DNA of 64,000 nt from an uncultured Granulosicoccus sp. Its GTDB lineage: Bacteria; Pseudomonadota; Gammaproteobacteria; Granulosicoccales; Granulosicoccaceae. Of the stretch, positions 57,510 to 64,000 are shown piece by piece. Location: NCBI GenBank assembly GCA_937991945.1, contig CALKLO010000023.1, positions 1 to 64,000 of the forward strand, read 5' to 3'. Below the pieces are notes generated by a model. That model worked only from the letters and a program-made list of their open reading frames with translations. It was not told the origin of the DNA and ran no database searches. The position numbers and the translations under genes are program-made. Within the stretch, counting starts at the first letter, position 1. Each line of letters starts with the position of its first letter.

Positions 57510-58157
57510 CTAGGACCGAAACCTGCCGTTTAACAAAAAATTAGCTACATACTCAGCGCAACGACGCGAGAATATCAATGCTGAATGGGACAAAGGCAGC
57601 GAAATGCGATCTGCAGCCTTGTCCAACAATGTCTCACATTCCAGCACCACACCGTCGCTTTCGTCATCCGTTGGGTACAGCAATGCCGACATTCCGAGCC
57701 GGCCTTTACCTGTGATTATACCCAGTGGCCTGTCGAGGGTAAATGCTGGAGCGCCACCAAGCAAACCTTTCTCAACAGAGCGCCCCAATAATGGCCTTAG
57801 CACCCGTACTTTGTGCAATCGCTTGGCAACCGAACTGCCCTTCACAGGAGAACCGATAAGAACGACTTTGCCCAGAGCCAACTCTGGATGCTGATTCAGC
57901 AGGTGCAAAATCACAATACCGCCCAGACTATGCCCCACCAAGTTGACTCTTTTCGCCCCTAGCACACCAATTTCATCGAACAGATGTTGTGCGTTTTCAG
58001 AAGGATTGCGACTTAAAAAATCATAGCTGATGGTTTTTGTTCGAAAACCTTTGGACTCGAGCATTTTGCCCATGACACGCATCAAAGGGCCTTGCATCCA
58101 CAAGCCGTGAACCAACACGGTAACCTCGTCTCGTGATCGGATGAATCGTCGTTTCAC
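57510..58157 (-). CDS. Alpha/beta-hydrolase, lipase-like
   Basis: A 215-residue soluble hydrolase. Nucleophile elbow GHSLGG at about residues 74-79 with Ser76, and an oxyanion-type HGLWMQGP near the N-terminus. The pattern resembles small triacylglycerol-lipase-like esterases and the PGAP1/permease-like group. It is inserted between nudB and yebC with 11 bp to nudB, an insertion in an otherwise standard order. Substrate unknown. Confidence 0.8.
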   Translation of the reverse strand: MKRRFIRSRDEVTVLVHGLWMQGPLMRVMGKMLESKGFRTKTISYDFLSRNPSENAQHLFDEIGVLGAKRVNLVGHSLGGIVILHLLNQHPELALGKVVLIGSPVKGSSVAKRLHKVRVLRPLLGRSVEKGLLGGAPAFTLDRPLGIITGKGRLGMSALLYPTDDESDGVVLECETLLDKAADRISLPLSHSALIFSRRCAEYVANFLLNGRFRS

Positions 58158-58168
58158 CAGAATATCCG

Positions 58169-58636
58169 TTAGCCTTCAGCTTTTAGAATGTTTTGGAGGG
58201 CCGCCCGGTTCGTTCTTGACGAGACTGTGGCGATGGCATCCACTATGGGTAACCACTGATAATCGACATGCTCAGAAGGACTTAAAACAACATCGACTTT
58301 TTCTGGCAATTGAACACTGAATTCATGTTCAAGGTTGTCGATAACCCCCGGCGCATATCGCTTACGCCAAGCAGGTCTAATTGGAAACACCCGCTGCACA
58401 CGATGATCGACGACGTCCTGCACAATACCCGTTTCTTCAAACAGTTCTCGCTGAGCAGCATCGTTGGGACTCTCCGCCCTTTCTAGACTCCCAGTGACAG
58501 ACTGCCAGAACCCCACAGGGCTCTGACGGCATATCAATAGAACGTCCAAATCAATCGTATAAATAACAACCAGAACAGACTCAGGTCGTTTAAAAAGCGA
58601 CCTAACTTGCGAAACTGGTAGTTCTTTATCAGGCAT
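58169..58636 (-). CDS. nudB: Dihydroneopterin triphosphate diphosphatase
   Basis: Nudix hydrolase of 155 residues from ATG 58636 ([20 protein letters not shown]). The Nudix box appears as [20 protein letters not shown] followed by TGI, with the catalytic REL..EE. In E. coli NudB takes part in folate synthesis. The start overlaps the aspS stop by 8 bp. A longer open frame upstream lies inside aspS and is rejected. Confidence 0.9.
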   Translation of the reverse strand: MPDKELPVSQVRSLFKRPESVLVVIYTIDLDVLLICRQSPVGFWQSVTGSLERAESPNDAAQRELFEETGIVQDVVDHRVQRVFPIRPAWRKRYAPGVIDNLEHEFSVQLPEKVDVVLSPSEHVDYQWLPIVDAIATVSSRTNRAALQNILKAEG

Positions 58637-60446
58637 CAGTTGGCTTAGGTGCAGCCACTTTGGCCTTAGTACGCAGATGCAAGTCTTTAAGCTGCTGATC
58701 AGAAACAGCACTTGGAGCACTCGTCAGCAGACACGAAGCGCTTTGCGTCTTAGGGAATGCCATGACATCACGAATGCTGTCAGCGCCTGTCATCAACATG
58801 ACGAGTCGGTCGAGACCAAAAGCGATTCCACCGTGTGGCGGCGCGCCATATTTGAGTGCTTCTAATAAGAACCCAAACTTATCGTTAGCTTCAGTTTCGT
58901 CGATACCCAACACATCCAAGGCCTTTTGCTGCATTTCGCTGCTGTGAATACGAATGGATCCACCACCGACTTCAGTACCGTTCAGAACCATGTCATAGGC
59001 ACGGGACAAACACTGACCAGGATCAGCATCTAGCTCGGACTGCCACTCATCTATGGAACCCGCTGAAGGGGCTGTAAACGGGTGATGCAATGCCTGCCAG
59101 CGATCTTCTCGCTCGTCATGCTCAAACATCGGAAAATCAACAACCCACAATGGACGCCAAGCATCTTCGACCATACCCATTTTGTTGCCCACTTCTACGC
59201 GCAGAGCACCTAGAGCCGCTTCAACGACAGATGTTTTGTCAGCACCAAAGAAGATCAGGTCGCCATCTTTTGCACCTGTTTTCTCAATGATGGCTGCCAA
59301 CACATCGCTCGGGAAGAATTTCACAATGGGTGATTGCAGACCTTCAGCACCCGCAGCAATGTCGTTGCACTTAATGTACGCAAGACCTTTGGCGCCGTAA
59401 CGGGAAACAAATTCTGTCAGGACATCAATTTCCTTACGAGAGAGCCCGTTACCACCCGGTACTAACATGGCCGCAACTCGCCCCTTCGGATTTTTCGCAG
59501 GCTCCGCAAAGACTTTAAAATCAACCCCTGCGACCAAATCGGATATCTCAGTCAATACCAACGGTATACGCAGATCAGGCTTATCTGAGCCATAGATATG
59601 CATAGCATCGGCGTATGTCATTCGTGGGAATGCAGTTGAGGCGTCGCCACCCAGCTCCACATCGAGCACGTCTTTAAATAACGACTTCATCATGGATTCC
59701 ATGCTGCCCATGATTGTGTCTTCATCAATGAAGGACATCTCGATATCCAGCTGAGAGAACTCAGGCTGGCGATCGGCGCGCAAATCTTCATCACGAAAGC
59801 AACGCGCGACCTGATAGTAGCGATCAATGCCGCCCATCATGAGCAGCTGCTTGAACAGTTGCGGTGATTGCGGCAATGCATAGAACTCACCCGGATGATT
59901 TCGGCTAGGCACTAAGTAGTCTCGCGCGCCTTCTGGCGTGGCACGAGTCAGCATCGGCGTGTCGACTTCGATAAATCCGTCGTCCTCAAGCGCATGCCGC
60001 AGCTGTCGAACCACGCGGGCTCTAAGCCTGAGCTTTTCTTGCATCTCGGGGCGTCGAATATCGATGTAGCGATAACGCAGTCGATTCTCTTCGGAGACAT
60101 TCGTGTCATCCAACTGAAAAGGAGGCGTCAATGCGCGATTCAGAATCTCCAGCTCGTAACCCAAGACTTCAATCTCACCGGTGGTCATATCCGGGTTGAT
60201 CGTGCCCTCAGGTCGATTACGTACTTTGCCGGTTATGCGAAGCACGAATTCGTTACGCACTTCTTCAGCACGCGCAAAGGTTTCTTCTCGATCGGGATCA
60301 AACACAATCTGGACTAGTCCAGTGTGGTCTCGCAAATCGATAAAAATGACTCCGCCATGGTCACGTCGGCGGTGAACCCAGCCACAAAATGACACTGTCG
60401 TGTCCAGCTGATCTCGGGTAATGACCCCACAGGGGTGTGTGCGCAT
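58629..60446 (-). CDS. aspS: Aspartyl-tRNA synthetase
   Basis: Class II aminoacyl-tRNA synthetase, 605 residues from ATG 60446 ([20 protein letters not shown]). It has an N-terminal OB fold ([20 protein letters not shown]), motif 2 region [20 protein letters not shown] and motif 3 [18 protein letters not shown] insertion domain is present, as in bacterial enzymes. In-frame upstream Met codons extend into the divergent promoter and are not preferred. Confidence 0.96.
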   Translation of the reverse strand: MRTHPCGVITRDQLDTTVSFCGWVHRRRDHGGVIFIDLRDHTGLVQIVFDPDREETFARAEEVRNEFVLRITGKVRNRPEGTINPDMTTGEIEVLGYELEILNRALTPPFQLDDTNVSEENRLRYRYIDIRRPEMQEKLRLRARVVRQLRHALEDDGFIEVDTPMLTRATPEGARDYLVPSRNHPGEFYALPQSPQLFKQLLMMGGIDRYYQVARCFRDEDLRADRQPEFSQLDIEMSFIDEDTIMGSMESMMKSLFKDVLDVELGGDASTAFPRMTYADAMHIYGSDKPDLRIPLVLTEISDLVAGVDFKVFAEPAKNPKGRVAAMLVPGGNGLSRKEIDVLTEFVSRYGAKGLAYIKCNDIAAGAEGLQSPIVKFFPSDVLAAIIEKTGAKDGDLIFFGADKTSVVEAALGALRVEVGNKMGMVEDAWRPLWVVDFPMFEHDEREDRWQALHHPFTAPSAGSIDEWQSELDADPGQCLSRAYDMVLNGTEVGGGSIRIHSSEMQQKALDVLGIDETEANDKFGFLLEALKYGAPPHGGIAFGLDRLVMLMTGADSIRDVMAFPKTQSASCLLTSAPSAVSDQQLKDLHLRTKAKVAAPKPTDA

Positions 60447-60540
60447 GAAGACCTCTAACGGCAAAAGCGACAATTGTAGATAGTTATCTGCCGCGCAACC
60501 AGCGATAATCCAATTCCTTTTCATACTCAACGGTAAATTT

Positions 60541-61533
60541 ATGTCCAAGTATCACGTCTACGGCGTGGGTAATGCCCTTGTCGATCTTGAATATGAGATC
60601 CCAGAAGCCCTTTTGGGAGAACTCGGTGTCGACAAAGGTCTCATGACACTTATCGAAGAGGACAGGCACCACGAGTTGCTTGAAAAACTCAGCGGCATTG
60701 AGTCAAGACCTTGTGGTGGCGGCTCTGCAGCCAATACGATCACAGCAGTGGCTCAGCTCGGCTCCGACGCTTTTTACTCGTGTAAGGTGGCTGATGACTC
60801 AACTGGGCAGTACTTTTTAGACGATTTAACAGCCAATGGCGTGCAGACAAATTTGGTCGTTGGGCAATTGGATTCAGGACACACCGGCAAATGTATCGTG
60901 CTGGTTACCCCAGACGCTCAGCGCAGCATGAGCACCTTTTTGGGCATCACTCAGAAAATAAGCGTCGCTGAAATGGACGAAACGGCCTTGGCCGACTCAG
61001 ATTACGTGTATATCGAAGGCTATTTAGTACCTGAGGCGAATGCTCGAGCTGCTGCTGTGCTATCGCGAGAGATAGCAGTGGCCAAAGGCGTCAAAACATC
61101 ACTCACGCTTTCAGATGCCAACATGGTCAACTTTTTTAAAGACGGCTTGATGGAAATCATCGGCGATGGCGTTGACCTGATCTTCAGTAACGAAGACGAA
61201 GCTAAATTGATGTTCGGTACCGATGACATCAACGAATGTGTTGCTGGCCTAAAAACCGTTTCCCGCCAATTCGCTATCACTCAAGGGGCCAACGGCGCAC
61301 TGGTTTTTGATGGTGAGAAATTGCACGACATTCCAGCCCAACACGTTGTAGCCGTTGACACCAACGGAGCTGGCGATATCTATGCAGGCACATTCCTTCA
61401 CGCGCTCAGCCAAGGCATGGCATTTGAACGCTGCGCTGAAATGGCAGGGTTTGCAGCAACGACACTCATCCAACAGATGGGCGCCCGTTTAACTCGTGAG
61501 CAAATGCAAGAGGTGGGCAAGCGTTTTGCCTAG
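60541..61533 (+). CDS. PfkB-family carbohydrate/nucleoside kinase (adenosine-kinase-like)
   Basis: Ribokinase-fold kinase of 330 residues. The start [14 protein letters not shown], the substrate glycine stretch [15 protein letters not shown] (about 57-71) and the anion-hole catalytic motif [17 protein letters not shown] with Asp (about 275-291) are clear. Sequence character is closest to bacterial adenosine-kinase-like members, but the substrate is not certain. Divergent from aspS by 94 bp. The next gene overlaps its end. Confidence 0.85.
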   Translation: MSKYHVYGVGNALVDLEYEIPEALLGELGVDKGLMTLIEEDRHHELLEKLSGIESRPCGGGSAANTITAVAQLGSDAFYSCKVADDSTGQYFLDDLTANGVQTNLVVGQLDSGHTGKCIVLVTPDAQRSMSTFLGITQKISVAEMDETALADSDYVYIEGYLVPEANARAAAVLSREIAVAKGVKTSLTLSDANMVNFFKDGLMEIIGDGVDLIFSNEDEAKLMFGTDDINECVAGLKTVSRQFAITQGANGALVFDGEKLHDIPAQHVVAVDTNGAGDIYAGTFLHALSQGMAFERCAEMAGFAATTLIQQMGARLTREQMQEVGKRFA

Positions 61534-62191
61534 TTGGCTCTCCCTACCGGATCGCTGTCCAGCCTCTCTCGCACTTATTGGGGTGACGTTTGCCGTCTAC
61601 CTTGCACAAATAAGCACGCAAGGAGCAGTGACTAACTTTGGCATGCTGTTCGGCCCAGCCGTTCAGCATGGCCAATGGTGGCGTCTGATCAGCTCCGGGT
61701 TTATGCACGGAGGCTTATTACATATTGCCTTCAATATGTATCTGCTTTATGTGCTTGGCCCTCAGCTAGAACGTCTTTTCGGCAGCCTTCGTTTCCTATT
61801 GATCTATTTTGGCGCCATGCTAGGTGGCTCATTATTAATCATGATATTCGATTGGGATCAATCAACACTGGGCGCCTCAGGCGCCGCCTTAGGTTTAGCT
61901 GGTGCCATGGGCGTTGCTCTACACGAGCGCGGTGTTAGCCCAAGGCAGTCTCCGATAATGGGCTTAGTTGTGCTCAACCTTGCATTACCGTTACTGGTGC
62001 CAGGCATATCATTTTGGGGACATTTTGGCGGAATATTTTTCGGTGCATTTATGGGTTATGCACTGATTTGGGTACCCAATCGATCACGGACTGTTAGCTT
62101 GCAAAAATCACTATCAACAGGCACAGGTGCTGTCGTTATCTTCGCTGTGTTGGCTTATGCATTTGGCCGAATGGGCGGGCTTTCCATTTAG
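61496..62191 (+). CDS. Rhomboid-family intramembrane serine protease
   Basis: Inner-membrane protein of 231 residues with about six membrane segments. The catalytic Ser is in TLGASGAALGLAG (GASG), and the catalytic His in SFWGHFGGIFFGA. An HxxxN stretch in HGGLLHIAFNMYLL matches the oxyanion/L1 region. The ATG at 61496 overlaps the kinase gene by 38 bp; a TTG at 61526 is an alternative. Substrate unknown. It is a possible candidate for processing membrane-anchored proteins, without evidence of a partner. Confidence 0.85.
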   Translation: MSKCKRWASVLPSWLSLPDRCPASLALIGVTFAVYLAQISTQGAVTNFGMLFGPAVQHGQWWRLISSGFMHGGLLHIAFNMYLLYVLGPQLERLFGSLRFLLIYFGAMLGGSLLIMIFDWDQSTLGASGAALGLAGAMGVALHERGVSPRQSPIMGLVVLNLALPLLVPGISFWGHFGGIFFGAFMGYALIWVPNRSRTVSLQKSLSTGTGAVVIFAVLAYAFGRMGGLSI

Positions 62192-62196
62192 TTACG

Positions 62197-62222
62197 AAAG
62201 TGGGGAAATTCCGCCCCACTTT
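62197..62222. terminator. Hairpin after the rhomboid gene
   Basis: AAAGTGGGG (62197-62205) and CCCCACTTT (62214-62222) form a 9-bp stem with an 8-nt loop, starting 6 bp after the stop codon. The T run is short, so termination may be incomplete. Confidence 0.55.
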
Positions 62223-62387
62223 AGTGCGCTGCTGTATTAGGCTATATGTTGAAGGGCGAGTAACCTTGCGGCACCGTTACAAAAGAGAACACGTGATCAT
62301 TATTGTTCTCACGTAACCCCCTGCTGGCAGGGTATCTGCAGCCCCGCAACCAATAGTCTTTGACCTTCCTTTTAGGAGCGTAACGCC

Positions 62388-64000
62388 ATGTCTGATCCGC
62401 AAACGGGTCTGCACGCAGGTGTCTCTAGTCAGCAAAACCTCATAAGTGCCATTTTGGAGTCGTTACCGCGCTCCTTATCCGATAATCATCGAGAGCAGCT
62501 TGAGGCGTTTATCCCCGCCTATTTTAAGCAAGTGCCCGAAGAAGAGCTATCCAGCATTAGCGCGGATGATCTCGCCGGCACCGCCATGTCTCATTGGCAA
62601 TTAGCCCGAACAGCCATTGAGCAATCTCCTCATGTGTTGGTGTTTAACCCTTCCTTTGATTCTCATGGTTGGCAGAGCGCTCATACGATCATTCAAATTG
62701 TCGCCAAAGATCAACCGTGGTTGGTCGCCTCGCTGCAAGCAGCGTTAGACAAAGCCGAATTGGCGATACACCATATTATTCACCCCATCATGCATGTGAG
62801 TAGAGATGCGAAAGGACAATGGTTGGGTATCGACGCAGCACAGCCAGGCGAGTCGTTAATCCATATCGAAATCGATGCGCAAAGTGAAGAAAACCAAGGC
62901 TCCGTAAGAGTGCTTTTGGATCAGCTATTCACATCATTGGCTGTCATCAGCCACGATGCAGAATCAGTACGGCAACACATGAAAGACGTCTCAGCCTCGC
63001 TAGAAAGCGAAGAGCAAGCCGACTTCGTAAGCTGGCTTGACGAAAAGCAGTTTGCTTGGATGGGTTACGCGGAATTACTACCCGAAGATGGGTTTGCCAC
63101 CATGCAAAATACCTTAGGTATTCTGGATGGCGAAGCACTGGAAGCGAGTTGGAAAACCAGCGATGTACTGCCTGACGGCTACGACGCTCAAAAACTAGAA
63201 TCTGTATTTGATAACGATGAGCTAGTGGTATGTAAGTCGGGAATAACCTCGCCGATCATTCGCAATGAACCTGCTGATCTGATCATCCACGCTCAGCGTG
63301 ATGCTGGCGGTAAAATCACCTTATTACGCTGCAGTGTTGGCCTGTTTATCTCAGGATTACAACACGAGGCAGTTCGTAATATTCCTTGGATGCGTAACCG
63401 AGTAGAACGTGTACTGCAAGCATCAGGAACAGACTTAGAATCTCATGATGGCAAGGCACTAGCGTCCATTATGCGTGGACTCCCACGCGACATGCTCATG
63501 CAAACGCGCAGCAGCGAGTTGCTAAAAATGGCGGGTGGAATTGTCAGCCTGCAAGAGCGCCAGCAAGTACGTCTGTTTTACTCAAGCGATGCACTAGGAC
63601 GTTTTTGCAATTGCTTGGTTTATATCCCTCGCGATGCTTACAGTCGAGATTTACGACTGAGTATCGAACACATTCTCAAAACTCACATTAACGGTGCAAG
63701 TGCAGGCTTTGATATACGCTTCTCGTCTGAATCAAACTTAGCCAGATTGCACTTTGTTATCCAAAAATATCCTCCTTTTCTAGCTGATATAAATTGGGTC
63801 GCTATTAGTCAGTACATTCGAAACGCTAGTGTCACCTGGTACGACAAACTGGAAACGACGTTAAGAAAACGTCACGACGAAATCACGGCTATCCGTCTGC
63901 AAAGTCGGTACAGCAATGCATTTCCTTCTAGCTATCGAGAAGATTACTCGGCACGTGCCGCCGCCGCCGACATCGACTTCATTGAAAATCATGTGCCAGA
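62388..64000 (+). CDS. gdhB: NAD-specific glutamate dehydrogenase, large type (5' part, cut by window end)
   Basis: The window ends within this gene; about 537 codons are present with no stop. The start ATG 62388 has AGGAG ten bases upstream. The product begins MSDPQTGLHAGVSS and contains the N-terminal regulatory region of the 1600-residue class, including FVSWLDEKQFAWMGYAEL, SVGLFISGLQHEAVRNIPW, LPRDMLMQTRSSEL and LFYSSDALGRFCNCLVYIPR. These match the ACT-like N-terminal half of bacterial NAD-GDH. It oxidises glutamate to 2-oxoglutarate; the catalytic domain lies beyond the edge. Confidence 0.92.
   Translation, partial: MSDPQTGLHAGVSSQQNLISAILESLPRSLSDNHREQLEAFIPAYFKQVPEEELSSISADDLAGTAMSHWQLARTAIEQSPHVLVFNPSFDSHGWQSAHTIIQIVAKDQPWLVASLQAALDKAELAIHHIIHPIMHVSRDAKGQWLGIDAAQPGESLIHIEIDAQSEENQGSVRVLLDQLFTSLAVISHDAESVRQHMKDVSASLESEEQADFVSWLDEKQFAWMGYAELLPEDGFATMQNTLGILDGEALEASWKTSDVLPDGYDAQKLESVFDNDELVVCKSGITSPIIRNEPADLIIHAQRDAGGKITLLRCSVGLFISGLQHEAVRNIPWMRNRVERVLQASGTDLESHDGKALASIMRGLPRDMLMQTRSSELLKMAGGIVSLQERQQVRLFYSSDALGRFCNCLVYIPRDAYSRDLRLSIEHILKTHINGASAGFDIRFSSESNLARLHFVIQKYPPFLADINWVAISQYIRNASVTWYDKLETTLRKRHDEITAIRLQSRYSNAFPSSYREDYSARAAAADIDFIENHVP

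Noticed and set aside
61496-62191. Rhomboid protein as a rhombosortase serving the internal sorting motif of the TSP3 protein
   Set aside because: The active-site context (GASG, WGHFGG) looks like an ordinary GlpG-type rhomboid, and the loci are 40 kb apart. No evidence links them.
62325-62345. CCCTG/CAGGG hairpin upstream of the glutamate dehydrogenase gene
   Set aside because: Only a 5-bp stem with a 4-nt loop and no further signal; likely chance.
1-64000. CRISPR arrays, insertion sequences, prophage or att sites
   Set aside because: No regularly spaced repeats, transposase, integrase or phage structural genes were seen. The only tandem repeats are within coding sequences.

Overview
The window looks like chromosome of a free-living, probably marine, heterotrophic gammaproteobacterium. 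This rests on classic gammaproteobacterial gene orders: aspS-nudB-yebC-ruvCAB-ybgC-tolQRAB-pal-cpoB-tRNA-Lys, ilvI-ilvH-pssA, and prfC next to rimI. The NAD-dependent large glutamate dehydrogenase, the homogentisate pathway, and giant cadherin-like and thrombospondin-type-3 (TSP3) surface proteins fit the same picture. I cannot name the genus. No insertion sequence, prophage, CRISPR array or rRNA was seen.

Layout. 1-8.2 kb: a nucleoside (BMP-type) ABC importer on the minus strand, divergent from guanine deaminase, then a cysB-like regulator and a ferredoxin-NADP reductase. Together the first part forms a purine uptake and deamination module. 8.2-18.5 kb: housekeeping genes (outer-membrane-type protein, prfC, rimI, a possible holD equivalent, pssA, ilvH, ilvI, a BepA-like M48 protease, pckA). 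18.8-26.3 kb: three consecutive minus-strand genes for related beta-barrel/OmpA-domain envelope proteins. One is a 1.4 kb-residue-scale TSP3-repeat protein that appears to be a fusion across an internal sorting signal and an internal lipobox. 26.6-30.2 kb: a TVP38-family membrane protein and an FAD/GcvT two-module demethylating dehydrogenase. 30.2-36.5 kb: a tightly coupled aromatic catabolism operon (hmgA, MBL-fold protein, FAD hydroxylase with a small partner, fahA, maiA) divergent from a MarR regulator, with a perfect palindrome over the operon's predicted -10 box. 36.5-44.5 kb: a small peptidoglycan-binding-like protein, a 2068-residue LEPR-XLL/DUF4347 surface protein and a ThuA-domain lipoprotein. 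44.7-47.3 kb: an ankyrin-repeat protein and rluF. 47.8-60.5 kb: tRNA-Lys, the Tol-Pal operon, ruvABC, yebC, a lipase-like hydrolase, nudB and aspS. 60.5-64 kb: a PfkB kinase, a rhomboid protease and the 5' part of an NAD-glutamate dehydrogenase cut by the window edge.

How the genes work together. The hmg operon carries every step from homogentisate to fumarate and acetoacetate, plus a candidate ring hydroxylase that would make homogentisate from a hydroxyphenylacetate-like substrate. The Tol-Pal block and the three OmpA-family proteins all tie the outer membrane to peptidoglycan. The most unusual region is 18.8-26.5 kb: paralogous envelope genes, a 795-bp internal tandem duplication, a possible gene fusion across secretion signals, and a structured leader in front of the first gene.
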